Assembly: GCF_025152405.1 (NCBI RefSeq)
Contig: NZ_CP102292.1
Span: 2,294,001-2,358,000 of the forward strand
Direction: 5' to 3'
DNA from: [Ruminococcus] lactaris ATCC 29176
Lineage (GTDB): Bacteria; Bacillota; Clostridia; Lachnospirales; Lachnospiraceae
DNA length: 64,000 bases
The notes under the pieces are model-generated. The model was not told the origin of the DNA, did no database searches, and worked only from the letters and a program-made list of their open reading frames with translations. The position numbers were made by a program, and so were the translations under genes. Below are positions 7,006 to 15,653 of the stretch, one piece after another. Every line of letters starts with the position of its first letter. Positions within the stretch are counted from its first letter, which is position 1.

Positions 7006-7869
7006 ATGTCCAAAGTACCAGCATTATTAAAGTGGATCGGAAATAAGCAACGCTTTGCCGAAACCATTATTTCATATATGCCTGAACAATTTAATAACTA
7101 CTATGAACCATTTTTGGGGAGCGGTGCTGTAATGGCACAATTACTATACCAAAACAGTACAACCAGCACCCCTATGTTTACTCATTCATATGCCAGCGAT
7201 ATCTTACCATTTTTAATTGATATTTTTAATATCATCAAATATGATCCGCAGCAAATAAAAAATTATTATTCAAAGGAAATTGAAGATTATTATAAAGATC
7301 CTAGTAACAAATACAATGAAATTAGAGATAGATTTAATAGCAATCATAATGCCCTTGATTTCTGTCTTCTATCACGTACATGCTACTCCGGAATAATTCG
7401 TTTTCGAAAAGCAGATGGGTATATGTCCACTCCCAAAGGTCCACATAACCCTATCAAGCCAGAAACCTTTTCAAAAAGAGTAGATTTATGGCATGATCTT
7501 ATAAAAAACTCGACTTTTTCAACTATGTCATTTGAAGAATGTATGGATAAAGCACAACCTGGTGACGTAGTTTATTGTGATCCACCATATACTCATAGCC
7601 AAAGCATTATTTATGGTGCTCAAACTTTCAATATAGAAACATTATTCAATAAAATAGCTGAATGCAAGGCTAGAGGTGTTTATGTAATGTTATCAATCAA
7701 TGGTACACGTGAATCCAACAAAAAAGATATTTCTATCACACCACCTATAGGTTTATTTGAAAGAGAAATTTTTGTTAATTGTGGTACCTCTATGATTGAT
7801 CGATTGCAAAATGCTGGTCAAACCATGCAAAACGAAGTTGTTCATGATAAACTGCTTCTTACTTGGTAA
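7006..7869 (+). CDS. DNA adenine N6-methyltransferase (D12/Dam class)
   Basis: 287 residues with the alpha-class (Dam, M.DpnII, M.EcoRV) layout: the N-terminal KWIGNK (9-14), S-adenosylmethionine motif EPFLGSG (34-40), target-recognition region, then catalytic DPPY (192-195). It transfers methyl from SAM to adenine N6 and protects host DNA from the nuclease encoded divergently upstream. GAGG lies about 9 bases before the ATG. Codon use is AT-rich relative to housekeeping genes here, consistent with acquisition. It converges with the second methyltransferase at a shared terminator (7882-7917). Confidence 0.9.
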   Translation: MSKVPALLKWIGNKQRFAETIISYMPEQFNNYYEPFLGSGAVMAQLLYQNSTTSTPMFTHSYASDILPFLIDIFNIIKYDPQQIKNYYSKEIEDYYKDPSNKYNEIRDRFNSNHNALDFCLLSRTCYSGIIRFRKADGYMSTPKGPHNPIKPETFSKRVDLWHDLIKNSTFSTMSFEECMDKAQPGDVVYCDPPYTHSQSIIYGAQTFNIETLFNKIAECKARGVYVMLSINGTRESNKKDISITPPIGLFEREIFVNCGTSMIDRLQNAGQTMQNEVVHDKLLLTW

Positions 7870-7881
7870 ATAATTTTTCAC

Positions 7882-7917
7882 AAAGGAGATACTCGACACT
7901 GGTCCCGTATCTCCTTT
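7882..7917. terminator. Shared terminator between convergent methyltransferase genes
   Basis: AAAGGAGATAC (7882-7892) and GTATCTCCTTT (7907-7917), a perfect 11-bp stem with T or A tracts on both sides, suited to both directions. Confidence 0.8.
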
Positions 7918-7927
7918 TACAATATTG

Positions 7928-8650
7928 CTATTTTTCCAACACGAATATGTATTCATGTGCCAACATTAAAAATGTTTTTTCTATATTATCCCAATATTCT
8001 GTGGTCTTGCAATTATGCTGTTCTTTTATAATAATTTCTTTAAGTTTAAATCCTGCATCAACAAATTTTTGCATAGAGTTCATTCCCAGTGGCAGCACAT
8101 AGCCTTTCTTCCGTATATCTCCAATCATAAATGTACATATTCCTTGTTTTTTCAGTACTCTATATGATTCTTTTGCAACCTTTTCCAGTTCCTTCAAAAA
8201 ATCCTCATATTTTAAATGAGAAATATCTCCTGGTATTTCTTTACTATACCGTATAATGTCTGCATATGGTGGATGTGTACAGATAAGATCTATACTTTCA
8301 TCTTTTATAAATGATAAATTGTTTGCGTTTCCTTGTTTGGTGAATATTTTTGATTTTTCTTGACAAGTAAAATTTAGATTTGTGTTAGATAATTTGACAG
8401 CTTCAGAATTTATATCAACACCGATTGCATTTCTTCCCAATAACTTGGCTTCAATCAATGTTGTACCACTGCCTAAGAATTGATCTAGTATCCAATCTTT
8501 TTTCTTTGAGTATCGTAAAATAATATTTCTAGGAATATACGGAGACCAGTTTCCTCTGTATTTTCCTGAATGCGTAGCCCAATTTCCTCTTTCAGGAAAA
8601 GACCATATTGTCGTATCTTCTAATTTAAATTTTTCTGGTGCTTCTCTTAT
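7928..8650 (-). CDS. Second DNA methyltransferase (THPPY class) with non-standard start codon
   Basis: The frame continues upstream of any ATG/GTG: WSFPERGNWATH, RGNWSPYIPRN, then SAM motif DQFLGSGTT (56-64) and catalytic THPPY (125-129). A TAG stop lies 7 codons above. The only good ribosome binding site (AAAGGGGAG, 8665-8657) is 6 bases before ATA (8650) and abuts ATT (8656). Translation therefore seems to begin at ATA, or at ATT with poor spacing, giving ~240 residues. The first in-frame TTG (8458) would delete the SAM-binding motif. Motif order I then IV matches N6-adenine/N4-cytosine methylases. It may methylate a second strand or site beside the Dam-type enzyme, or be a solitary defence-related methylase. 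Confidence 0.75.
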   Translation of the reverse strand: MREAPEKFKLEDTTIWSFPERGNWATHSGKYRGNWSPYIPRNIILRYSKKKDWILDQFLGSGTTLIEAKLLGRNAIGVDINSEAVKLSNTNLNFTCQEKSKIFTKQGNANNLSFIKDESIDLICTHPPYADIIRYSKEIPGDISHLKYEDFLKELEKVAKESYRVLKKQGICTFMIGDIRKKGYVLPLGMNSMQKFVDAGFKLKEIIIKEQHNCKTTEYWDNIEKTFLMLAHEYIFVLEK

Positions 8651-8767
8651 AAGAATCTCCCCTTTCTTTTTCTACTCATTATACTTCTATGGTATTTACT
8701 TGTCCATAAAAAATCCCCCTTCAAATATTAAATATCAATAAACATTTGAATAGAGATTTCTTATGCA

Positions 8768-9143
8768 TTACAAGTATATGTTTTCTTTCAATACTACTTC
8801 TTCAGCATTTGCTTTGATATTATTCATCCTCCTCACCCATTCCATCTGATCTTGCATCTTCAGTTCTTCTGTCACTCCCCACTGTTCAGCCATCTGCTCA
8901 ATCAGCATTTCAACTTTTTCCTTTACCTCTTTATCAGCCTGATTCAGATGCTCCGTCAGTTTCCCGGTCAGTACCAGATATTGATACTTCGCACTCCGGT
9001 GCTCTATCAAAAATTGTTTTCGCATTATTCCATATTTCCCATACGTAGGTTCTTCCTCATTGATTTCTAAATCCGGCAGATAATAATCTCCATGCAATGT
9101 GTAACTGAGTCCGTTTTTTTTCATCAAAAATATTTTTCTCCAT
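8768..9143 (-). pseudogene. TnpV transposon protein, frameshifted
   Basis: The intact part (from ATG 9124) reads YTLHGDYYLPDLEI, KYGIMRKQFLIEHR and EWVRRMNNIKANAEEVVL, clearly TnpV, a small protein of unknown function found on Clostridial transposons. The usual N-terminus (ME-K-IF-E) is present upstream from ATG 9143 as MEKNIFDE, in a different frame. The two join across a run of eight A (minus strand; T at 9114-9121). Losing one A restores a single ~124-residue protein. GGAG lies ~10 bases before ATG 9143, while ATG 9124 has no usable site. Either a frameshift mutation or slippage at the A8 run. Confidence 0.75.
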
Positions 9144-9185
9144 ATTCTTACAACTCCATTCCTCTGTACTTTGCTTTGTTCTTAT

Positions 9186-9326
9186 TTATCTGTGCATTGT
9201 GTTCTTCACTTCGTTCTCTTGCCCATTGAACCCTCTTTTCAGCTTCTGCGTTTTCTTTCCTGTCCAGTCAATATAACGGAAGCTCACATACCAGATTCCC
9301 TGTGTTTTGTCTTTGTAAGCTGACAT
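9186..9326 (-). pseudogene. Truncated tyrosine recombinase (integrase N-terminus)
   Basis: 46 codons from ATG 9326, preceded by AGGAG. The first 33 residues (MSAYKDKTQGIWYVSFRY, WTGKKTQKLKRGF) are the AP2-like N-terminal arm-binding domain of Tn916/ICE-type integrases. The frame then leaves the family and stops at TAA 9188-9186. All catalytic parts are missing. In a second frame, 9148-9250 encodes a tail (AEKRVQWARERSEEHNAQ...) resembling the end of another mobile-element protein, so a deletion has fused two genes. Confidence 0.75.
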
Positions 9327-9340
9327 CTAAAAAATCTCCT

Positions 9341-9532
9341 TCATACTGCTCTCTGAGAGCATCCATAAAATTTTGTTTCCCAGTAGGGACGTGGAATCTT
9401 TCCACGAACTGCCACATATCCTTCTTTTGCCAGTTCATCGTTGAGTTGCTTTAGAATAGAATATGCTTTACTGCGTTTCACTCCTAATTCTTCCATGACA
9501 TCATCAACAGTCATCATATAATTAGTTCTCAT
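9341..9532 (-). CDS. Excisionase-like small helix-turn-helix protein
   Basis: 63 residues from ATG 9532, chosen for AAGGAGG 4-8 bases upstream. The sequence MMTVDDVMEELGVKRSKAYS, then LNDEL, GKIPRPYWETKFYG, matches the MerR-like winged helix of small ICE/transposon Xis-type proteins. Directly downstream lies the integrase relic, the normal xis-int order. These proteins bind att DNA and promote excision; with the integrase gone the gene is probably orphaned. Confidence 0.7.
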   Translation of the reverse strand: MRTNYMMTVDDVMEELGVKRSKAYSILKQLNDELAKEGYVAVRGKIPRPYWETKFYGCSQRAV

Positions 9533-9582
9533 AGTTTCCTCCTTTCCAGTCACTTTTGTGACTCTTTCGCTGTTTTCTTATA

Positions 9583-9618
9583 ATAATATTTGTGCTAGAA
9601 TAGAATCACAAATATTAT
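9583..9618. promoter_or_regulatory. Inverted-repeat operator between divergent xis-like and XRE genes
   Basis: ATAATATTTGTG (9583-9594) and CACAAATATTAT (9607-9618), a perfect 12-bp inverted repeat with a 12-base spacer. A TATAAT (9579-9584) and a TAGAAT (9596-9601) overlap it. Likely operator for the XRE regulator that used to be encoded to its right. Confidence 0.6.
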
Positions 9619-9633
9619 CAAGGAGGCAGCACA

Positions 9634-10167
9634 TTATGGTAGGTAAAAAATCCGGGCATTCCGGGAATTTAGAGATACAGTTAGATACAGTTAGCCGAGC
9701 TGTCCGGCATTAATGTAGGTACAATCAGAAAATATAAACTTGGAATCCGGAATCCAAAACCGGATCAGTTAGAAAAGATAGCAACTGCACTGGGATTAAA
9801 TGTTAGTGTTTTTCTGGATTTTAATATTGAAACAGTCGGAGACGTACTCTCTCTGTTGTTTTCTATTGATGATTCAGTGAACCTCTCACTTGCTGAGATG
9901 CCTGAGCAGAAGATTTCACTGACGTTCGATAATCCTACAATGCAGGACTTTTTCAGGAAATGGTGTCAATTTAAAAATGTCTATGAAAAGGGAAAAGCTG
10001 AAATATTAGCTATTAAAGAGGAAGATAAAAGACAGGAAGAACTGGATAAGCTCAACGCTCCCCAGGAAGAATGGAAGCTGCGTGCTATGGGAACTACGAT
10101 AGGTTGTCATACTATCGTCAAAAAAGGCACTGAGGACAATACTGTCAGGGTTTATGATCTAACTTAA
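9634..10167 (+). pseudogene. XRE-family regulator with broken N-terminus
   Basis: An ATG at 9634 after AAGGAGG reads MVGKK and then leaves frame. The remaining helix-turn-helix (IRAFREFR in one frame; QLAELSGINVGTIRKY...GIRNPKPDQLEKIATALG in another) and a ~130-residue C-terminal region with a coiled-coil segment (KAEILAIKEEDKRQEEL) are intact. Disruption lies at 9643-9700, where a 10-bp tandem duplication (GATACAGTTA twice, ~9671-9690) and a frame change near the A6 run are visible. A TTG at 9856 could start a truncated protein lacking the DNA-binding domain. Confidence 0.7.
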
Positions 10168-10195
10168 TTTTTGCATTTATAGAAAGTGTGACGAA

Positions 10196-10561
10196 ATGGT
10201 TACTTTTAGATTAATGGAAGAAACTGATCAATATCTTATTTATTGGTATTTTCCAAATGGTGATGAAGATGAGATGCATGGAATTATACTAATTGACAAA
10301 TTAAATGAAACTGTAGAAATCCAGAAAATGGCACATAATGATTTTTCTCATATTGTTACTGTAGCCGAACAAAATGAACTCAGAGATTCTGTTAATGACA
10401 TGAGAAGAGAAGAAGAGCTTCCACTTTTAACGGAAGAAGAATGGCCTTCAGCAACAACTGAATTTACAAAAACTTTTTTTGCAGATCATGCAATCAGCAA
10501 AATCATAGAAGGCTACAATTCTAGGGAAATTTTAAAAGAAGGAATGTCTGCCTGGTATTAA
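10196..10561 (+). CDS. Small acidic protein of unknown function
   Basis: 121 residues, acidic, no signal peptide and no membrane segment. It has a beta-rich first half (FRLMEETDQYLIYWYFP, GIILIDKL) and a helical second half (ELRDSVNDMRREEELP, AISKIIEGYNSREIL). I do not recognise the family; the size and acidity resemble immunity or anti-toxin type proteins, but there is no direct evidence. The ribosome binding site is weak (GAAAGTG). It follows the XRE pseudogene by 28 bases and may share its transcript. A terminator lies at 10603-10639. Confidence 0.6.
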   Translation: MVTFRLMEETDQYLIYWYFPNGDEDEMHGIILIDKLNETVEIQKMAHNDFSHIVTVAEQNELRDSVNDMRREEELPLLTEEEWPSATTEFTKTFFADHAISKIIEGYNSREILKEGMSAWY

Positions 10562-10577
10562 AAAGCGAAAATTATAT

Positions 10578-10600
10578 ATTTTGTTATCATTCTGTTATCA
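10578..10600. repeat. Direct repeat flanking the accessory island, right copy (possible attR)
   Basis: ATTTTGTTATCAT, then TC, then TGTTATCA; 21 of 23 bases match 3794-3816 in the same orientation. It lies 176 bases past the end of tuf. Confidence 0.5.
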
Positions 10601-10602
10601 CA

Positions 10603-10639
10603 AACGGTTGTCAGGATACTCTCCCGGCAACCGTTTTTC
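10603..10639 (+). terminator. Terminator after the small acidic protein gene
   Basis: AACGGTTG (10603-10610) pairs with CAACCGTT (10628-10635), followed by TTT-C-T. Confidence 0.75.
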
Positions 10640-10690
10640 TATACTGTTCGTTATTCTCTTTTCCACTCTTTTATATATTTCCACACAACA

Positions 10691-10721
10691 GAAAAACCCG
10701 TAGAACCAAAGTTCTACGGGT
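10691..10721 (-). terminator. Terminator of tuf (end of str operon)
   Basis: Minus strand: ACCCGTAGAAC (10721-10711) and GTTCTACGGGT (10706-10696), a 4-base loop, then five T. Confidence 0.88.
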
Positions 10722-10776
10722 ATCTTACGTTTGGACACAGCGTTATCTTGCGATAACAAATCTATCTGGATATTAA

Positions 10777-11970
10777 TTACTCGATGATAGAAGCTACAGT
10801 TCCTGATCCTACTGTACGTCCACCCTCACGGATAGCGAAACGAAGACCTTCCTCCATAGCTACTGGATGAATCAGTTCAACTGTCATCTCTACGTTATCT
10901 CCAGGCATACACATCTCTACGCCTTCCGGAAGATCGCAAACACCTGTTACGTCTGTTGTTCTGAAGTAGAACTGTGGACGGTAGTTGTTGAAGAATGGAG
11001 TATGACGTCCACCCTCGTCTTTTGTCAGTACGTAAACCTGGCATGTGAATTTCTTATGGCAGTTTACTGTACCTGGTTTAATAAGAACCTGTCCTCTTTC
11101 GATCTCTGTTCTCTGGATACCACGAAGAAGTGCTCCGATGTTATCTCCAGCCTGAGCCTCGTCAAGAAGCTTACGGAACATCTCGATACCTGTTACAACA
11201 GTTTTCTTAACGTCATCGTGGATACCGATGATTTCAACTTCGTCAGATACGTGAAGTGTACCACGCTCTACTCTACCAGTTGCAACTGTTCCACGTCCTG
11301 TGATAGAGAATACGTCCTCTACTGGCATCAGGAACGGTTTGTCTGTAGCACGCTCTGGTGTTGGGATCCATGTGTCAACAGCGTCCATGAGTTCCATGAT
11401 CTTGTCTCCCCACTCTCCGTCTGGATCTTCAAGAGCTTTAAGAGCTGATCCCTGGATGATCGGTGTGTCATCGCCTGGGAAGTCATACTCGCTAAGTACT
11501 TCACGGATCTCCATCTCTACGAGTTCAAGAAGCTCTTCGTCATCAACCATATCACATTTGTTCATGAATACAACGATGTATGGTACGTTAACCTGACGGG
11601 ACAGAAGGATATGCTCTTTAGTCTGAGCCATAACTCCGTCAGTAGCAGCTACAACAAGGATAGCTCCGTCCATCTGAGCAGCTCCTGTGATCATGTTCTT
11701 AACGTAGTCAGCATGTCCTGGGCAGTCAACGTGTGCGTAGTGACGGTTAGCTGTCTCATACTCAACGTGAGCTGTAGAAATTGTGATACCACGCTCTCTC
11801 TCTTCCGGAGCTTTATCAATGTTCTCGAAATCTACAGATGCGTTACCTTCTACTCTGTGAGAAAGTACTTTTGTGATAGCAGCTGTAAGAGTTGTCTTAC
11901 CGTGGTCAACGTGACCGATAGTACCGATATTACAATGCGGTTTGTTTCTTTCAAATTTAGCCTTTGCCAT
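10777..11970 (-). CDS. tuf: Translation elongation factor Tu
   Basis: 397 residues, full length. The GTPase delivers aminoacyl-tRNA to the ribosome. Visible motifs: GHVDHGKT (G1, 19-26), the effector region RGITI, DCPGH (G3), NKCD (G4) and the C-terminal [12 protein letters not shown]. Last gene of the rpsL-rpsG-fusA-tuf operon, 123 bases after fusA, with its own ribosome binding site (AAGGAGG) and a strong terminator at 10691-10721. Confidence 0.98.
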   Translation of the reverse strand: MAKAKFERNKPHCNIGTIGHVDHGKTTLTAAITKVLSHRVEGNASVDFENIDKAPEERERGITISTAHVEYETANRHYAHVDCPGHADYVKNMITGAAQMDGAILVVAATDGVMAQTKEHILLSRQVNVPYIVVFMNKCDMVDDEELLELVEMEIREVLSEYDFPGDDTPIIQGSALKALEDPDGEWGDKIMELMDAVDTWIPTPERATDKPFLMPVEDVFSITGRGTVATGRVERGTLHVSDEVEIIGIHDDVKKTVVTGIEMFRKLLDEAQAGDNIGALLRGIQRTEIERGQVLIKPGTVNCHKKFTCQVYVLTKDEGGRHTPFFNNYRPQFYFRTTDVTGVCDLPEGVEMCMPGDNVEMTVELIHPVAMEEGLRFAIREGGRTVGSGTVASIIE

Positions 11971-12038
11971 TTTGAATATCCTCCTTAAAAATATAGCCCG
12001 ATATGGGGCAACCTAGTTTTGGTTTCGATTTTAAACCT

Positions 12039-12069
12039 GGCTAAGTTTGATTATATTTCAAACTTAGCC
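12039..12069. other. Intercistronic hairpin between fusA and tuf
   Basis: GGCTAAGTTTGA (12039-12050) and TCAAACTTAGCC (12058-12069), a perfect 12-bp stem with a 7-base loop. No T tract follows on the minus strand, so it probably acts as an mRNA stability or processing element rather than a terminator. Confidence 0.65.
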
Positions 12070-12093
12070 GATTTTCAAGCCTTTTATAATATT

Positions 12094-14211
12094 TTAGGCA
12101 TTTTTATTGGATAATACCTTCTCCTGTACAGACTTCGGTACTGGCTCGTATTTCTCGAAGAACATTGAGTAGTTACCACGTCCCTGAGTTCTGGAACGAA
12201 GGTCTGTAGAGTATCCGAACATTTCTGACAGCGGAACATACGCACGTACGATCTTTCCACCACCGAGATCATCCATACCTTCGATACGTCCACGACGTGA
12301 GTTCAGGTCTCCGATGATATCTCCCATATATTCTTCAGGCATTGTAACCTCTACCTTCATGATAGGCTCAAGAAGTACAGGTGATCCCTGCTTCATTGCA
12401 TCCTTGAATGCAAGAGAACCAGCGATGTGGAATGCCATCTCACTGGAATCGACTTCATGGTAAGATCCGTCGTATACGTTAGCATGAACACCAACTACCG
12501 GGAATCCTCCAAGGATACCAGATTTCATAGCTTCCTCAATACCTTCACCTACTGCCGGGATGTATTCCTTCGGAATAGCTCCTCCGACTACAGTAGACTC
12601 GAACTTGTATGTCTCCTCACCGTTGACATCCATTGGCTCGAATTTAACTTTACAGTGTCCGTACTGTCCACGTCCACCTGACTGTTTCGCATACTTGCTG
12701 TCAACATCAACCGGTTTTGTGATGGACTCTTTGTAAGCAACCTGAGGTGCACCTACGTTAGCCTCAACTTTGAACTCACGAAGAAGTCTGTCAACGATGA
12801 TCTCAAGGTGAAGCTCACCCATACCAGCGATGATTGTCTGTCCAGTTTCCTGGTTTGTATGAGCACGGAATGTCGGGTCTTCTTCTGCAAGTTTTGCAAG
12901 AGATTCTCCAAGTTTTCCCTGAGAAGCCTTTGTCTTAGGCTCGATAGCAAGCTCGATAACCGGCTCCGGGAATTCCATGGACTCAAGAATTACAGGATGC
13001 TGCTCATCACAGATTGTATCTCCTGTTGTAGAGAACTTGAATCCGATTGCTGCAGCGATATCTCCTGAATATACTTTATCCAGCTCTTCACGCTTGTTGG
13101 CATGCATCTGAAGGATACGTCCAACACGCTCTTTTTTCTGCTTTGTAGCATTCAGTACATAAGAACCGGAGTTCATAACACCTGAATATACACGGAAGTA
13201 AGCAAGCTTACCTACGAATGGGTCTGTCATAATCTTAAATACGAGAGCAGAGAACGGCTCTTCATCAGAAGAGTGTCTTACTACTTCGTTTCCGTCTTCA
13301 TCAACACCCTCGATTGCCGGGATGTCTGTTGGAGCCGGCATAAACTCGATGATTGCATCAAGGAGTTTCTGAACACCTTTATTTCTGTATGCAGTACCGC
13401 AGCATACCGGAACAGCTGTACACTCACATGTAGCTTTTCTCAGAACTGCTTTCATTGCATCGATTGAAGGCTCTTCACCTTCAAGGTATTCCATCATAAG
13501 GTCATCATCCAGCTCGCAGATCTTCTCAACGAGCTCTGTATGATAAAGCTCTGCTTCATCCTTCATTTCTTCCGGAATGTCTGTTACAGAGATGTCATCA
13601 CCCTTTTCATCATTGTAGATGTAGGCCTGCATCTCGAACAGGTCGATGATTCCCTTGAATTCGTCTTCTTTTCCAATTGGAAGCTGAAGACAGATTGCGT
13701 TCTTTCCAAGTCTTGTCTTGATCTGCTCTACAGCGTTGTAGAAATCAGCACCAAGGATGTCCATCTTATTGATGAATGCCATACGCGGTACGTTGTATGT
13801 GTCTGCCTGACGCCATACGTTTTCTGACTGAGGCTCAACACCACCCTTAGCACAGAATACGCCGACAGCTCCATCAAGTACACGGAGTGAACGCTCAACC
13901 TCTACAGTGAAGTCAACGTGTCCCGGAGTATCAATGATATTGATACGATGCTCTAACGCACCCGGTTTCACTTTTGTCTTCTCTTCCAATGTCCAGTGAC
14001 ATGTTGTAGCGGCTGAAGTAATTGTGATACCTCTTTCCTGCTCCTGTTCCATCCAGTCCATGGTAGCAGTACCTTCATGAGTATCACCAATCTTATAGTT
14101 AACACCGGTATAGTAAAGAATACGCTCTGTCAGTGTAGTCTTACCAGCATCAATATGAGCCATAATACCGATATTTCTGGTTCTCTCTAATGGATATTCT
14201 CTTCCAGCCAA
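12094..14211 (-). CDS. fusA: Translation elongation factor G
   Basis: 705 residues, complete. The GTPase drives ribosome translocation and recycling. G-domain motifs: AHIDAGKT (18-25), [17 protein letters not shown]. Domain II-V features follow, including GHCKVKFEP and the C-terminal RGRIEGM. Located 21 bases after rpsG. No sign of a resistance-type (tet-like) variant; it is the housekeeping copy. Confidence 0.98.
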   Translation of the reverse strand: MAGREYPLERTRNIGIMAHIDAGKTTLTERILYYTGVNYKIGDTHEGTATMDWMEQEQERGITITSAATTCHWTLEEKTKVKPGALEHRINIIDTPGHVDFTVEVERSLRVLDGAVGVFCAKGGVEPQSENVWRQADTYNVPRMAFINKMDILGADFYNAVEQIKTRLGKNAICLQLPIGKEDEFKGIIDLFEMQAYIYNDEKGDDISVTDIPEEMKDEAELYHTELVEKICELDDDLMMEYLEGEEPSIDAMKAVLRKATCECTAVPVCCGTAYRNKGVQKLLDAIIEFMPAPTDIPAIEGVDEDGNEVVRHSSDEEPFSALVFKIMTDPFVGKLAYFRVYSGVMNSGSYVLNATKQKKERVGRILQMHANKREELDKVYSGDIAAAIGFKFSTTGDTICDEQHPVILESMEFPEPVIELAIEPKTKASQGKLGESLAKLAEEDPTFRAHTNQETGQTIIAGMGELHLEIIVDRLLREFKVEANVGAPQVAYKESITKPVDVDSKYAKQSGGRGQYGHCKVKFEPMDVNGEETYKFESTVVGGAIPKEYIPAVGEGIEEAMKSGILGGFPVVGVHANVYDGSYHEVDSSEMAFHIAGSLAFKDAMKQGSPVLLEPIMKVEVTMPEEYMGDIIGDLNSRRGRIEGMDDLGGGKIVRAYVPLSEMFGYSTDLRSRTQGRGNYSMFFEKYEPVPKSVQEKVLSNKNA

Positions 14212-14232
14212 GATTTTTTCCTCCTAAAATAA

Positions 14233-14703
14233 TTAGAAACGATAGTGAGCAAACGCTTTGTTTGCTTCTGCCATCTTGTGCATATCTTCTTTTCTCTTTA
14301 CAGCTCCACCTGTATTGTTAGCTGCATCAAGAATTTCATTTGCCAGTCTTTCTTCCTGTGTCTTCTCGCCTCTCTGACGTGAATACATAGTCAACCAGCG
14401 AAGTGCAAGTGCCTGTCTTCTGTCAGCTCTTACTTCGATCGGTACCTGGTATGTTGCTCCACCGATACGTCTTGCTTTAACTTCAAGAACTGGCATCATG
14501 TTGTTCATAGCCTCTTCAAACACTTCAATAGCCGGCTTCTCAGCCTTAGCTTCTACTCTTTCAAATGCTCCGTATACAATCTTCTGTGCTACGCCTTTCT
14601 TACCATCCAGCATGATGTTGTTGATAAGTTTGGTAACAACTTTATTGTTGTATATTGGATCCGCTAATACATCTCTCTTCTGAGTATGTCCTTTACGTGG
14701 CAC
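14233..14703 (-). CDS. rpsG: 30S ribosomal protein S7
   Basis: 156 residues from GTG 14703 ([20 protein letters not shown]), the family's normal N-terminus. AAGGAGG lies 8 bases upstream. An in-frame ATG 20 codons earlier would add a non-conserved tail. S7 nucleates assembly of the 30S head by binding 16S rRNA, and in many bacteria represses its own operon. A 209-base gap separates it from rpsL, long for this operon; I see no clear structure in it. Confidence 0.96.
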   Translation of the reverse strand: MPRKGHTQKRDVLADPIYNNKVVTKLINNIMLDGKKGVAQKIVYGAFERVEAKAEKPAIEVFEEAMNNMMPVLEVKARRIGGATYQVPIEVRADRRQALALRWLTMYSRQRGEKTQEERLANEILDAANNTGGAVKRKEDMHKMAEANKAFAHYRF

Positions 14704-14912
14704 GGTCCTTCCCTCCTTAATCATATTTTCCGGTTTCACCGGGATTAATTCATCGGTACTCACATGTGTCTTTCTATGAGATCACATTCCATGTGCTCGC
14801 AGCCGCGAAATCTATATAGCATCCGCAACCTACGACTAATCATAGTTCTGTTTGTGATACGATTTAACTATTAGTTACACTTAATCTGAAATACTATACT
14901 GCGATCCGCGAC

Positions 14913-15335
14913 TTATTTCTTAGCGTCTTTCGGTCTCTTAGCACCGTATTTAGAACGAGCCTGTCTTCTCTTAGCAACACCTGCTGTATCAAGTGTTCCA
15001 CGGATGATGTGGTATCTTGTACCTGGCAGGTCCTTAACTCTTCCTCCACGGATCATAACTACGCTATGCTCCTGAAGGTTGTGTCCTTCTCCTGGGATGT
15101 AGCTTGTTACTTCGATTCCGTTTGACAGACGAACTCTGGCGATCTTTCTCAGAGCTGAGTTAGGCTTCTTAGGTGTAGCTGTCTTAACTGCTGTACACAC
15201 ACCTCTCTTCTGTGGTGCAGATACATTAGTTGCACGCTTCTTCAGTGAGTTATATCCTTTCTGAAGTGCCGGTGCTGTAGATTTCTTCTCAGAAGTCTGA
15301 CGTCCTTTTCTAACTAACTGGTTAAATGTTGGCAT
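14913..15335 (-). CDS. rpsL: 30S ribosomal protein S12
   Basis: 140 residues from ATG 15335 ([12 protein letters not shown]) preceded by GGAGGTG. S12 sits at the decoding centre. The segments [11 protein letters not shown] and [10 protein letters not shown] have the wild-type lysines and proline whose changes cause streptomycin resistance, so this allele looks streptomycin-sensitive. First gene of the str operon. Confidence 0.97.
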   Translation of the reverse strand: MPTFNQLVRKGRQTSEKKSTAPALQKGYNSLKKRATNVSAPQKRGVCTAVKTATPKKPNSALRKIARVRLSNGIEVTSYIPGEGHNLQEHSVVMIRGGRVKDLPGTRYHIIRGTLDTAGVAKRRQARSKYGAKRPKDAKK

Positions 15336-15510
15336 TCTTTTCACCTCCTATGAATTATTCGTTACCTTGGGCTTATGCCTCAAGGGGCTGCGGATAATCA
15401 AATCATTATCCTTTTTTGTGCATCAAAAGAACATTGCCTTTTTTCGCACGCTCGTTCAGTTTATTACGTTTATCGCCGAAAGTCAAGGCTTTTTCGCATT
15501 TTTGGCATAA
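15336..15510. other. Leader region of the str operon
   Basis: It holds the promoter at 15458-15486 and a short hairpin, GGATAAT (15392-15398) with ATTATCC (15405-15411), which has a T run only on the plus strand. Nothing else is recognisable. Confidence 0.5.
15458..15486 (-). promoter_or_regulatory. Promoter of the str operon
   Basis: Minus strand: TTGACT (15486-15481), 17 bases, TAAACT (15463-15458), about 120 bases before rpsL. Confidence 0.65.
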
Positions 15511-15561
15511 AAAATAACAGAGTACACTCTCTTCTCTTCAGAAAATGTCCTCTGTTATTTT
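15511..15561 (-). terminator. Terminator after proS
   Basis: AAAATAACAGAG (15511-15522) is the exact complement of CTCTGTTATTTT (15550-15561). It separates proS from the str operon promoter. Confidence 0.8.
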
Positions 15562-15653
15562 CCTGAGCAAAATCCACTTTCCGTCATGTCCTTCTGACAA
15601 TCCTTTTCCGGCAGAAATAATTTCCACTCTTTTCTGCCTCAAGCGATTTTATT

